A stretch of 35,478 nt of DNA from DASZTV01 sp035548125 (GTDB lineage: Bacteria; Actinomycetota; Actinomycetes; JAFAQI01). Below, one piece after another: positions 8,523-16,837 of the stretch. The notes under the pieces are model-generated. The model made no database searches. It saw only the letters and a list, made by a program, of their open reading frames with translations, and was not told the origin of the DNA. The stretch's first letter is position 1. Every line of letters begins with the position of its first letter. The stretch lies in the NCBI GenBank assembly GCA_035548125.1, contig DASZTV010000031.1, positions 1 to 35,478 of the forward strand. Direction: 5' to 3'. The position numbers and the translations under genes were made by a program.

Positions 8523-9765
8523 TGTTGCGTTGGATCTGGTCGGTGCCGCCGTAGATCGGCGGCGCCTGCGCGTACAGCGCCTGGAAGCTGACGGCGGTGA
8601 GCGCGGGATCGCCGATGATGTCGTCGAGGGTCTGCTGTTCCTCGGCGGTGTAGCCGTGCAGCATTCCCTGGGCGCCGGCGATCTCCAGGCCGAGGTCGCG
8701 CTGCAGCCGGACCACGTTGCTCATCGACAGCTTCGCGATGTTCGGCATGCCGGGGATGTCCTGACCCGCGGCCTTGGTCGCCTTGAGCCGCTCGCCGTTG
8801 AGCCGGCCGACCTCGCCGAGCGTGTGGAGCTTGACCAGGCTCTGCCGGATCATCGGGTCGGCGGCCTTGCCGTGCGCCTTCGCGAACTCGATCATCGCCG
8901 CCGCCACGGAACGCGGCTTGCGCGCGGCCTCGTCGGTGGTGCGGTCCGACCGCTGCTTGGGGGCATTGGTGACCAGGTCACCCACTCGCTTGTCGAGGTT
9001 GCCGGAGATCGCGCCGGGCTGGATCTGCACGCCGCCGACGCCACCGCCGGTGCCGAGTCCGGCGCGCTCGTTGGCCAGGGTGGTGTTGGCGACCTTCCAC
9101 CCGTCGTTCAGCTCACCGATCAGCGCGTCGTGGGCCACCTCGGCGTCGCTGAGGAACACCTCGTTGAACATCGCGTTGCCGGTCATCTCACGCAGCGGCC
9201 GGACCTCTACGCCGGGCTGGTGCATCTCGAAGGCGAACCAGCTGATGCCGGAGTGCTTCGGCGCGTCCGGGTCGGTGCGCGCGAGCAGCATGCCGAAGTC
9301 CGCAGTGTGCCCGAGGGAGGTCCAGACCTTCTGCCCGTTGATGATCCACCGGTCGCCGTCGCGCACTGCCTTCGTGGTCAACCCGGCCAGGTCCGAGCCC
9401 GCGCCCGGCTCGCTGAACAGCTGACACCATGCGACCTGCCCGGTGACGATCGGGCGCACGTAGCGCTCGACCTGTTCCGGCGTACCGTGCGTCACGATCG
9501 TCGGCGCCGCCAGCAGCATGCCCAGCCCAGCCGGCGCACCGACGGCGCCGAAGCTCACGATCTCCTGCGCCACCGCGACCGCGTCGCTGCGCGAGAGGTC
9601 CCGCCCGAAGGCGCTGCGTGGCAGGGTCGGCGCCGCCCATCCCGAGGTACCGAGCCGCTCCCACCACTGCGCCACGGTGAGCTCGGGGTCCCAGTTCTCG
9701 GTCAGCCACGACCGCAGCTCCTCGATCACGTCAGCGGTCGCACCCGGTGCGGTCGGCTCAGACAC
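8437..9765 (-). CDS. Acyl-CoA dehydrogenase, catalytic subunit of a paired FadE
   Basis: Protein of 442 residues. Seen: QLFSEPGAGSDLAGLTTKA (FAD/substrate loop), INGQKVWTSLG, and C-terminal IYGGTDQIQRNIIGERVLGLPKEP. The YEGT-type Glu is absent (YGGT), but Glu233 in TLANERAGLG occupies the long-chain/isovaleryl-type catalytic position. A long, partly basic insertion (residues ~240-290) is usual for these large FadE subunits. The GTG start at 9765 has GGAGA 7 bases before it. It is the second gene of a two-gene operon, 26 bases after its partner. Mycobacterial sterol side-chain dehydrogenases (ChsE types) are built from such unlike pairs; this pair is likely similar, with the substrate unknown. 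Confidence 0.88.
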   Translation of the reverse strand: MSEPTAPGATADVIEELRSWLTENWDPELTVAQWWERLGTSGWAAPTLPRSAFGRDLSRSDAVAVAQEIVSFGAVGAPAGLGMLLAAPTIVTHGTPEQVERYVRPIVTGQVAWCQLFSEPGAGSDLAGLTTKAVRDGDRWIINGQKVWTSLGHTADFGMLLARTDPDAPKHSGISWFAFEMHQPGVEVRPLREMTGNAMFNEVFLSDAEVAHDALIGELNDGWKVANTTLANERAGLGTGGGVGGVQIQPGAISGNLDKRVGDLVTNAPKQRSDRTTDEAARKPRSVAAAMIEFAKAHGKAADPMIRQSLVKLHTLGEVGRLNGERLKATKAAGQDIPGMPNIAKLSMSNVVRLQRDLGLEIAGAQGMLHGYTAEEQQTLDDIIGDPALTAVSFQALYAQAPPIYGGTDQIQRNIIGERVLGLPKEPGGDSRRPFSELPKNA

Positions 9766-9791
9766 GTCAGGTTCTCCGTTCGTCTCGTCGC

Positions 9792-10910
9792 TCAGATGCC
9801 GAGGTACTGCGCGACCCGCTCGCGGTGGTACGTCGGGTCACCCAGCAGCAGCTGCGAGGACTTGGCACGCTTGAAATACAGGTGGGCGTCGTGCTCCCAG
9901 GTGAAGCCGATGCCCCCGTGGATCTGGATGTTCTCCGCGGCGGTGTTGAAGAACGCATCGGTGCAGTAAGCCTTGGCCAGGCTCGCCGCCGCAGCGAGGT
10001 CGGGCGAACCCTCAGCCGCCTCCGACGCGGCGGCGTAGGCCGCCGAACGGGCCGACTCGACCTCGAGGAACATGTCCGAGCACTTGTGCTTGATCGCCTG
10101 GAACGAACCGATCGGCCGACCGAACTGGATCCGCTCCTTCGCGTACTGCACCGCAAGGTCGAGACAACGCTGCGCCCCGCCCGTCGCCTCAGCAGCCAGC
10201 GCCACCGCAGCGAGATCGAGAGTCCGCGCCACAACTGCGGCCGCCCCACCGGCGTCGCCGACCAGCCGAGCCGGGGTGTCCGCGAACGTCAGCCGCGCCT
10301 GCTTACGGGTCTGGTCCAACGTCGGCAACGCACGCCGTTCCAGCCCGGCGGCGTCGCTCACGACAGCGAACAGCCCAAGACCCGCGTCGGTGCGACCGAC
10401 CACGAGGATCAGGTCCGCGGTGTGACCATCGATCACGAACGACTTGTGGCCGGACAGGCGCCACTCCTCACCGGCACGCGTCGCGGCCAGCGTCGTCGCG
10501 TCCGGCTCCCAACGACCGTCGTCCTCGGTGAACGCCAACGTCGCCGTCCGCTCACCGGCCGCGATCCCCGGCAGGTACGCGGCCTTCGCCTCAGCGTCAC
10601 CGGACTCCAGCAGCGCATTCGCGGCAAGCGCGACGCTGGCGAACAGCGGCGAGCACAACAGCGCGGCACCAGCCTCCTCGAACACCACCGCGAGCTCGGT
10701 ATAGGAGTACCCGCTGCCGCCGTACTCCTCCGGGATCGCCAGGCCCGACACACCCAGCTGTTCGGCCATCATCTGCCAGGTCTTCTCGTCATAGCCCTCG
10801 GCGGACTCCATCGCGCGCCGGACGTCAGCCGACCCCGACTTCTCGCCGAAGAACCGACGCACCGAGCGCCGAAGCTCGACCTGCTCGTCGCTGACTGCGA
10901 AGTTCACCAC
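9792..10910 (-). CDS. Acyl-CoA dehydrogenase, partner subunit lacking a visible catalytic Glu
   Basis: Protein of 372 residues with the acyl-CoA dehydrogenase fold: FAVSDEQVELRRSVRRFF at the N-terminus, LAIPEEYGGSGYSYTELAVVFEEAG, YAKERIQFGRPIGSFQAIKHKCSDM, and IQIHGGIGFTWEHDAHLYFKRAKSS. Neither catalytic position has Glu: the ER-type site reads TLDLAAVALAAE and the C-terminal site reads SQLLLGDPTYH. It therefore resembles the non-catalytic subunit of alpha2beta2 FadE complexes. GAGGAG stands 8 bases before the GTG start (two consecutive GTGs, 10910 and 10907). It is transcribed ahead of the 442-residue subunit. A CTAACAG half-site like that in the thiolase operator occurs upstream at 10945-10951. 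Confidence 0.85.
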   Translation of the reverse strand: MVNFAVSDEQVELRRSVRRFFGEKSGSADVRRAMESAEGYDEKTWQMMAEQLGVSGLAIPEEYGGSGYSYTELAVVFEEAGAALLCSPLFASVALAANALLESGDAEAKAAYLPGIAAGERTATLAFTEDDGRWEPDATTLAATRAGEEWRLSGHKSFVIDGHTADLILVVGRTDAGLGLFAVVSDAAGLERRALPTLDQTRKQARLTFADTPARLVGDAGGAAAVVARTLDLAAVALAAEATGGAQRCLDLAVQYAKERIQFGRPIGSFQAIKHKCSDMFLEVESARSAAYAAASEAAEGSPDLAAAASLAKAYCTDAFFNTAAENIQIHGGIGFTWEHDAHLYFKRAKSSQLLLGDPTYHRERVAQYLGI

Positions 10911-11013
10911 TGCTGTTCTCCTCGAAGCGGCCGCTTGCGAAAACCTAACAGGGGCGTCAGCCCATTGGTTCCGGCGGACTCAGCGACCTCGACGAGCGTG
11001 GCAACGGGACTCT

Positions 11014-11043
11014 GCGCGCTCGGAGGGACTCGAACCCCCAACC
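11014..11043 (-). repeat. Partial tRNA-Arg 3' end, distal attachment-site copy
   Basis: These 30 bases are identical to 12769-12798, the T-arm and 3' acceptor half of the tRNA-Arg gene, in the same orientation. Beyond the block the two diverge at once (TTCTGATCC in the tRNA, GGCTACCGG here). A truncated tRNA 3' end downstream of the intact gene is the classic footprint of integration into a tRNA gene. Confidence 0.75.
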
Positions 11044-11046
11044 GGC

Positions 11047-11239
11047 TACCGGGCGGAGATCGAGCGCGGCTTGGGTGACTCGATCCTCCCGGTCGTTCTC
11101 GCGTCCCTTGATGGCCAGCTCGGGCATGCTTACGAGCAAGCTTTTCGGGATGCGCGGCTCGCACGACATCGATAGATTCGTCCGCGACATCGCCTCCGCA
11201 CCGGCCGTCGTGTCGCTCGTCCACAAGCTCAGTCGATAG
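11047..11239 (+). pseudogene. Remnant of an ATPase C-terminal (DUF234-like) region
   Basis: Directly inside the distal att copy the plus strand reads YRAEIERGLGDSILP, then ASLDGQLGHAYEQAFRDARL, before a stop at 11175. A second frame continues FVRDIASAPAVVSLVHKLSR to a stop at 11239. The IERG..D...LD..LGHAYE.AFRD pattern recalls the C-terminal DUF234-type region of AAA ATPases, as I remember that family. There is no start codon or N-terminal ATPase part, so this looks like the tail of a gene left by insertion or deletion, with a frameshift. The assignment is tentative. Confidence 0.4.
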
Positions 11240-11281
11240 CGCGGTGACAACTCAAAGTTCGGCGCGGGTTGCCGGTGGCTG

Positions 11282-12520
11282 TCAGTTCCAGAGGGTGGCG
11301 ATCGGAGCGGCGACGATTCGGTCGTCGAGCCGGTAGACCCGCGGGCCGGTGTGCATCACGATGCCGGCAACAAATCGGTCGCCGAGCTCATCGCGAAGCC
11401 AACGTAGGTGGTGCGCGCTGCTGGACCCGGGCGCGGAGTCCGCCTTGATCTCGATTCCGATCACCCGGTGGGCGTCGAGTTCGGCGATCAGGTCGACCTC
11501 ATGTCGCCCGTCGTACTGACGCAAGTGGAACAGCCGCGGCCGGCTGGCACCGATCGGGAGCTCGGCACGAAGCTGGGCAGCGACGAACGTGTCGAGCACT
11601 CGTCCGAGCAGGTTCGCGTCGCGCATCACGGCGTCCAGGCTGACCTTGGCACCAGCGGCAAACAGAGCCGGATCAGTGAGGTATCGCTTCGGCGCCCGGA
11701 CCAGCCGCTTGAGCCGGTTGGTGGTCCACGCCGGTACGACATCGAGCAGGTAGAGCGCTTGGAGCAGGTCCTCGTAGGCGAGCGCGGTCTTGCGATTGAC
11801 CCCGGCAGCGTCATAGATCGTCTTGTCCTCGACGATCCCGGCGCTGTTCAGGCTGACCGCTTCGAGGTAACGGCTCAACCTTTGCGGGTCCCGGTCGGCG
11901 AACCGCTGCGCGTCGCGGGTCAGCATCTGCTCGACGTACCCGTCCCACCATTCGCGGCGAGCGTCCTCGGACAGTCGCAGCGCGGGTTCGGGGAACCCGC
12001 CCCGCAATGCGAGCTGCACGTAGTCGCGCAGATCCGGCGAGTCCGCCGGATTGCTGAGCGCATCAACCCCGCCGTCCGCGAGCCGGTCGAGGTAGGTCGA
12101 GCCCTCGACCCTGCCAGCCAACTCCCGTTCGCACAGCCCGGTCATCGCCAGCCGGATCACCCGACCCGTTCCCGGCCAACTCTGCTCATCTATATCAGCG
12201 CGCACCGAGCCGGTGAGCAGGAACCGGCGCGGTCGAAAGTCACCATCCACCGCCCGCTTAACCGCGCCGAGCACCGACGGCACCACCTGCCACTCATCAA
12301 TCAGAACCGGCTCCGCGAGGCCACGCAACGCCGCGTCCGGATCGGCGCGCACCGCCTCAGCTTCCGCGGGACGATCCAGCTGGAGGACGGTAGCCGCGTG
12401 CTGGCGGGCGGTCGTCGTCTTTCCGCTCGCCCGGGGGCCGACGATCATGATCGCTGGTAGCTCGGCGAACATCCGGGTCAGCCAGGGATCGACAAGCCGA
12501 GGCAGGTACGTATTAGCCAT
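11282..12520 (-). CDS. AAA ATPase with DUF4143 / PD-(D/E)XK-like C-terminus
   Basis: Protein of 412 residues. The N-terminal domain has Walker A GPRASGKTT (residues 28-36) and Walker B VLIDEWQ (72-78), followed by a sensor-like LLTGSVRAD. The middle part (~190-330) is the DUF4143 helical region. The end has HEVDLIAE (Asp343) and GIEIKAD (Glu357, Lys359), which matches the PD-(D/E)XK nuclease core spacing. Such ATPases are common cargo of accessory regions in bacteria and archaea; their role is poorly known. The gene lies between the tRNA-Arg att copies. Start is ATG 12520; a 10-base palindrome ACAGTACTGT (12527-12536) lies just upstream and might be an operator. No strong ribosome site is visible. 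Confidence 0.85.
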   Translation of the reverse strand: MANTYLPRLVDPWLTRMFAELPAIMIVGPRASGKTTTARQHAATVLQLDRPAEAEAVRADPDAALRGLAEPVLIDEWQVVPSVLGAVKRAVDGDFRPRRFLLTGSVRADIDEQSWPGTGRVIRLAMTGLCERELAGRVEGSTYLDRLADGGVDALSNPADSPDLRDYVQLALRGGFPEPALRLSEDARREWWDGYVEQMLTRDAQRFADRDPQRLSRYLEAVSLNSAGIVEDKTIYDAAGVNRKTALAYEDLLQALYLLDVVPAWTTNRLKRLVRAPKRYLTDPALFAAGAKVSLDAVMRDANLLGRVLDTFVAAQLRAELPIGASRPRLFHLRQYDGRHEVDLIAELDAHRVIGIEIKADSAPGSSSAHHLRWLRDELGDRFVAGIVMHTGPRVYRLDDRIVAAPIATLWN

Positions 12521-12768
12521 GCGCTCACAGTACTGTTTTCACGCAGGCTTCGATACCTATCTCACACACGGTACGGTACCGGTTTCACCAGCGTGACGTC
12601 AGCGACGCGGGCGCCTATGAATATGGCGTGGTTGCCCCCGCCGCCCGCATCATTCGTCGAGCATGCGCCGCGCAAGCTGTGGTCTGTCGAACCGAGCCGC
12701 CACGGTTGGGCTTCTTCACACGACCCCGCCCCGGCGGGCGGATCATGGCCTTGACCTGCGAAAACGTG

Positions 12769-12798
12769 GCGCGCTCGGAGGGACTCGAACCCCCAACC
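12769..12798 (-). repeat. tRNA-proximal attachment-site copy (tRNA-Arg 3' end)
   Basis: Exact 30-base match to 11014-11043. It spans the base after the discriminator, the 3' acceptor strand and the T-arm of the intact tRNA-Arg gene, so the insertion left the tRNA sequence complete. Confidence 0.75.
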
Positions 12799-12842
12799 TT
12801 CTGATCCGTAGTCAGATGCTCTATCCGTTGAGCTACGAGCGC
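12770..12842 (-). tRNA. tRNA-Arg (anticodon ACG)
   Basis: Read on the minus strand, the gene folds as a full cloverleaf: acceptor GCGCTCG/CGAGCGC, D-arm GCTC/GAGC, anticodon stem TCTGA/TCAGA with loop CTACGGA (anticodon ACG), and a T-arm with loop TTCGAGT. Discriminator base is G and no CCA is encoded. A -10-like TACACT lies 15 bases upstream of the 5' end (12857-12862). Confidence 0.97.
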
Positions 12843-12992
12843 TTGAAGCATCGGACAGTGTAGACGGCGGGGTCGATCGCTGCCGACGCAGGCGCAACAG
12901 GGCGCATCGCCTTTTACAGGGCAACCTTTCTGCCCTTACCGTCGTCTACTGCAACGTCCACTTCCCCGCTGCTAGAGGTTGCAAGAGTTCCG

Positions 12993-14168
12993 ATGCCGTC
13001 TGCCTTCCCGGGTCCCCCGCGCCCGCGATTCCGGCTGCGCCGGTCCAGCCGCTACCCGACGACCTCCTATACCGGGTCCTCGGCGGGCTCCGCGTCGTAC
13101 GACGACGGTGGCTCCTCCCTCACCCGTCGCGGTCTGATCGGGGCGCTGTCCCTCATCGCCGTCGGCGGCGTCGCGGACTCGATCCGGGTGTTGGTCAAGG
13201 GCAGCTCCGAGGCCACCGTCGGAGGCCCTCCCGGCCTCAGCCGCGCGGTCACCGCGCTGATCGAGGGGCACTCCCAGTCGCGGACCGGCAGCATCGCCTC
13301 CCCGAGCGCGTCCCCGCTGGCGACGCCCACTCACTCGCACGCGCCGGTCCCACCCAGCCACCCGGCGGCCCACCACCACCCGGCGGGTGGTCACGCGCAC
13401 GGTCACCACACCGCCCACCACCACGAGACGAAGAAGGAGCGCGCGGCCCGACTCCGCCGAGAACGGGTGAAGCTCCCCCCGGCGCAGCTGCAGGTCCGTG
13501 ACCGGCCGGCGTACCAGCTCGACCAGCTCATCCCGAACCCGCCGTCGCACGCGCTCGCGCTGACCATCGACGACGGCCCGGATCCGGACTACACGCCGGC
13601 GGTGCTTCGGCTGCTCGACAAGTACGGCACGCAGGCGTCGTTCTGTGTGGTCGGCGTGCACGCCGAGGCCTATCCCAAGCTGGTCCGCGACATCGCGCGC
13701 GCAGGGCACATCCTGGTCAACCACAGCTACACGCACACCCTGCCGTTCCAGGCACTGTCCCAGAAGCGGATCGTCTGGGAGATCACCAAGACCCAGCAGA
13801 CCATCGAGCACGCGGCCGGCGTGACGCCGCGGCTGTTCCGCGCGCCGGGCGGTGACTGGTCGCCGTTCATCTTCCGGGCGCTTGCCTCGTACGGCCTCGA
13901 GCCGCTGGACTGGGACGTCGACCCGCGCGACTGGACGCGACCCGGAACCCGAAAGATCGAGAAGCGGATGCTGCGCGCCCGTCCGGGCGAGATCGTGCTG
14001 TGCCACGACGGCGGGGGCAACCGCATCGAGACCGTCCGCGCGCTTCGCAAGGTGCTCCCGACGTGGCAGCGCAAGGGCCTCGCCGCCATCCCGCTCGACA
14101 TCACGCCGCGCTACCTGCCCGGCTACGAGCCGGGGGCCAGCCCGATGGCGTCGCCGACCGCGACCTGA
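12993..14168 (+). CDS. Polysaccharide deacetylase (NodB domain) with N-terminal membrane anchor and His-rich linker
   Basis: Protein of 391 residues. After a basic, Ser/Tyr-rich N-terminus, TRRGLIGALSLIAVGGVADS (about residues 44-63) is a Tat-like or uncleaved membrane signal. A His/Pro/Ala linker at ~114-143 has more than a dozen His. The NodB domain (~185-375) shows all motifs: TIDDGPDP with Asp193/Asp194, NHSYTH with metal ligands His244/His248, RAPGGDW, DWDVDPRDW and LCHDGGG. Predicted role: metal-dependent N-deacetylation of a cell-wall or exopolysaccharide outside the membrane. The exact glycan is unknown. The next gene, ppc, starts 18 bases after the stop but looks functionally unrelated. 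Confidence 0.9.
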   Translation: MPSAFPGPPRPRFRLRRSSRYPTTSYTGSSAGSASYDDGGSSLTRRGLIGALSLIAVGGVADSIRVLVKGSSEATVGGPPGLSRAVTALIEGHSQSRTGSIASPSASPLATPTHSHAPVPPSHPAAHHHPAGGHAHGHHTAHHHETKKERAARLRRERVKLPPAQLQVRDRPAYQLDQLIPNPPSHALALTIDDGPDPDYTPAVLRLLDKYGTQASFCVVGVHAEAYPKLVRDIARAGHILVNHSYTHTLPFQALSQKRIVWEITKTQQTIEHAAGVTPRLFRAPGGDWSPFIFRALASYGLEPLDWDVDPRDWTRPGTRKIEKRMLRARPGEIVLCHDGGGNRIETVRALRKVLPTWQRKGLAAIPLDITPRYLPGYEPGASPMASPTAT

Positions 14169-14185
14169 CTCCGTAGCCTGTCGGC

Positions 14186-16777
14186 ATGGCGGCCGACCGC
14201 GCCGGCTTCGCGCCGCTGCACGACGACGTACGCAGGCTCGGCGCGATCCTCGGTCAGGTGGTCGCGGAGTCCGACGGCACCGATCTCTACGACCACGTCG
14301 AGCGGCTGCGCCGGGCGTGCCGCGACGCCCGCCGTGGGACTGCCGGCGACGACCCAGCGGCGCTGGTCGCCGATCTGCCGCTGCAGACGGCAGAGCGCGT
14401 CGCGCGGGCGTTCGCGACGCTGTTCCATCTGGTCAACCTCGCCGAGGAGCGGCACCGGGTACGGGTGCTGCGCCGCCGTGACGTCACCGGGGAGATCCCG
14501 GCGCCCGACTCGATGGCCGGCGCGGTGCACCAGCTCGGCGCCGACGTCGTCGCCGCCGCACTGCCCGACGTCGAGATCCATCCGGTGTTCACCGCACACC
14601 CGACCGAATCCCGCCGGCGAGCGGTTGTTACGGCCCTGCACCGGATCGCCGACGAGCTGCTCGCCAGCGAGGACCCGCGGACCGGAGACAGCGAGCGGGC
14701 CGAGGGCGAGCGGCGGCTCCGCGAGGAGATCGCCACGTTGTGGCGGACCGCGTTGCTGCGCGAGCAGCGGCTCGATCCGCTCGACGAGGTCCGTACGACG
14801 ATGGCGGTCTTCGACGAGACGTTGTTCCGGCTCGTGCCGCGGCTCTACCGCGCTACCGAGACCGCGCTGGGCGCGGACGCGACCGCGCCGCCGCTGACCC
14901 CGCCGTACCTGCGCCTCGGGTCCTGGGTCGGCGGCGACCGGGACGGCAACCCGTACGTCACTGCCGAGATCACCCGCGAGGCGTTGGAGATCCAGGCCGA
15001 CCACGTGCTGCGGGCGCTGGAGGCGGCCGCGTCACGAATCGGCCGCGGCCTGTCGCAGGCGGCCACGCTGGCGCCGCCGAGCCGCGAGCTGCGCGACGCA
15101 CTCGACGCCGACGCCGGCGCGCACCCGAAGGCGCTCGCCGCCATCGTGCGCGCGGCGGAGGGACAGCCGCACCGGCAGAAGATCATGCTCGCGGCAGCGC
15201 GCGTCCGGGCGACCCGGGTGCGCGACGCCGACCTGGCCTACCGGTCGCCCGACGAGCTGCTCGCCGACATCCGGCTGGTGCAGTCCTCGCTGGCGGCAGC
15301 GGGTGCCGCGCGCAGCGCGTTCGGCGAGCTGCAGCATCTCGCCTGGCAGGTGGAGACGTTCGGGTTCCACCTGGCCGAGCTCGAGATCCGCCAGCACAGC
15401 GGCGTGCACCGCGACGCGCTGGCAGACCTCGAAGCGGGCGGCGGGGTCGCGACCCAGGACGCCACCCGGGAGGTGCTCGCGACGATCCGGGTGATGGCCG
15501 CGTTGCAGGACCGGTGGGGGTGGCGTTCGTGCCATCGCTACGTCGTGTCGATGTGCCACTCGGCGGAGGACCTGCTCGCCCCGACCCGGCTGGCCCGCTA
15601 CGCACTCGGCGAGCGGGCCGACTCGGTCGCGTTGTCCGTCGTACCGCTGTTCGAGACCGGCGAGGACCTGCAGCGCTGCACGGAGGTGCTCGACGAGTGG
15701 GTCGCCGCTCTCGGCAGCGCGCCGGAGCGGGTCGAGGTGATGCTCGGCTACTCCGACTCCGCCAAGGACATCGGCCCGTTGTCGGCCACCCTGCTGCTCT
15801 ACGACGCGCAGGCGGCGCTCGCCCGCTGGGCGGCACGACACGGCGTCGCGCTCACCCTGTTCCACGGCCGCGGCGGATCGCTCGGTCGCGGCGGTGGACC
15901 GGTGAACCGCGCGATCCTCGCGCAGCCGCCGGGAAGCGTGGCGGGCCGGTTCAAGGTGACCGAACAGGGCGAGGTGATCTTCGCCCGCTACGGCAACCCG
16001 CAGATCGCGTTGCGGCACCTCGAGCAGGTGACCTCGGCCGTACTGCTCGCCGGGACCGCGATGATCGCCGACCGCAACACGGAGGCGTCGATCGAGTTCG
16101 CCGAGCTCGGCGCGGCGATGGAGCGCGCCGGCCGTGAGGCGTACCGCGCGCTGGTCGAGACCGACGGGTTCGCCGACTTCTTCGCGCAGGTCAGTCCGCT
16201 GGAGGAGCTCTCCGACCTGGCGCTCGGGTCGCGCCCGTCGCGTCGCCCCGGCGGGAGCGGGCTGACCCTCGCCGACCTCCGTGCGATTCCGTGGGTGTTC
16301 GCGTGGTCGCAGACCCGCTGCAACCTCACCGGTTGGTTCGGCCTCGGCTCCGGGCTGGCGGCGGCCGACTCGATCGAGGACCTGCGGGCGGCGTACCGCG
16401 ACTGGCCGCTGTTCACCGCGCTGATCGACAACGCGGAGATGTCACTCGCGAAGACCGACCGCATCGTCGCGGAGCGCTACCTCGCTCTCGGCGACCGCCC
16501 GGACCTCACCGAACGGATCCTCGCCGAGCTCGACCTCACGACACGGCTGGTGCTCGAGATCCTCGAGCTGCCGCGGCTGCTCGACGGGCGGCGGATCCTG
16601 TCGGCCGCCGTCGACCTGCGCAACCCGTACGTCGACGCGCTGTCGCACCTGCAGCTGCGGGCGCTGACCGCGCTGCGTCGCGGCGACTATGCCGACGAGG
16701 CCGAGGAGCGAAGGCTGCGCGAACTGTTGTTGCTGACGGTCAACGGCGTAGCGGCGGGCCTGCAGAACACCGGCTGA
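14186..16777 (+). CDS. ppc: Phosphoenolpyruvate carboxylase
   Basis: Cytosolic anaplerotic enzyme forming oxaloacetate from PEP and bicarbonate. At 863 residues it is full length for the bacterial type. Key motifs are present: VFTAHPTESRRR with catalytic His138, GSWVGGDRDGNP, GYSDSAKDIGPLSA, LFHGRGGSLGRGGGP (catalytic loop), FKVTEQGEVIFARYGNP, and FAWSQTRCNLTGWFGLGSGL. It ends in the conserved Asn-Thr-Gly. The start ATG 14186 is followed by the expected N-terminal helix region. A pair of hairpins (16782-16835) lies 5 bases past the stop and probably ends the transcript. Confidence 0.97.
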   Translation: MAADRAGFAPLHDDVRRLGAILGQVVAESDGTDLYDHVERLRRACRDARRGTAGDDPAALVADLPLQTAERVARAFATLFHLVNLAEERHRVRVLRRRDVTGEIPAPDSMAGAVHQLGADVVAAALPDVEIHPVFTAHPTESRRRAVVTALHRIADELLASEDPRTGDSERAEGERRLREEIATLWRTALLREQRLDPLDEVRTTMAVFDETLFRLVPRLYRATETALGADATAPPLTPPYLRLGSWVGGDRDGNPYVTAEITREALEIQADHVLRALEAAASRIGRGLSQAATLAPPSRELRDALDADAGAHPKALAAIVRAAEGQPHRQKIMLAAARVRATRVRDADLAYRSPDELLADIRLVQSSLAAAGAARSAFGELQHLAWQVETFGFHLAELEIRQHSGVHRDALADLEAGGGVATQDATREVLATIRVMAALQDRWGWRSCHRYVVSMCHSAEDLLAPTRLARYALGERADSVALSVVPLFETGEDLQRCTEVLDEWVAALGSAPERVEVMLGYSDSAKDIGPLSATLLLYDAQAALARWAARHGVALTLFHGRGGSLGRGGGPVNRAILAQPPGSVAGRFKVTEQGEVIFARYGNPQIALRHLEQVTSAVLLAGTAMIADRNTEASIEFAELGAAMERAGREAYRALVETDGFADFFAQVSPLEELSDLALGSRPSRRPGGSGLTLADLRAIPWVFAWSQTRCNLTGWFGLGSGLAAADSIEDLRAAYRDWPLFTALIDNAEMSLAKTDRIVAERYLALGDRPDLTERILAELDLTTRLVLEILELPRLLDGRRILSAAVDLRNPYVDALSHLQLRALTALRRGDYADEAEERRLRELLLLTVNGVAAGLQNTG

Positions 16778-16781
16778 CCGT

Positions 16782-16835
16782 GGGGCGGATGTGCCATACG
16801 CCCCCGGATGTGGGAGCGGATGTGCCATCCGCCCC
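16782..16835. repeat. Two adjacent palindromes between convergent genes (probable bidirectional terminator)
   Basis: The first (16782-16804) and second (16813-16835) hairpins each have a ~10 bp G/C-rich stem with one mismatch and a TGC loop; both share the core GCGGATG-TGC-CAT. They fill the gap between the ends of ppc and the convergent nuclease gene. There is no T-run. A third copy, in opposite orientation, lies at 18404-18424. Confidence 0.65.
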
Positions 16836-16837
16836 AC

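Larger units (their letters stand above)
11014..12798. mobile_element. Small integrated island at the 3' end of tRNA-Arg(ACG)
   Basis: The direct repeats at 11014-11043 and 12769-12798 bound about 1.73 kb that contain an AAA/DUF4143 ATPase gene and a remnant of a second ATPase. No integrase, excisionase or transposase reading frame is visible, so the element is either a decayed remnant or a passive cargo segment moved in trans. The 371-base stretch 10911-11281 has no other intact gene. Confidence 0.6.

Noticed and set aside
11014..12798. A CRISPR array or tandem repeat near tRNA-Arg
   Set aside because: There are only two copies, 1.7 kb apart, and one lies inside a tRNA gene; this is an integration footprint.
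12918..12935. Small inverted repeat GGGCA...TGCCC upstream of the deacetylase gene
   Set aside because: Five-base arms in GC-rich DNA are expected by chance, and no promoter hexamers line up with it.
14740..16137. Long Arg/Ala-rich open frames overlapping ppc on both strands
   Set aside because: They are shadows of the PEP carboxylase coding frame produced by high GC content.
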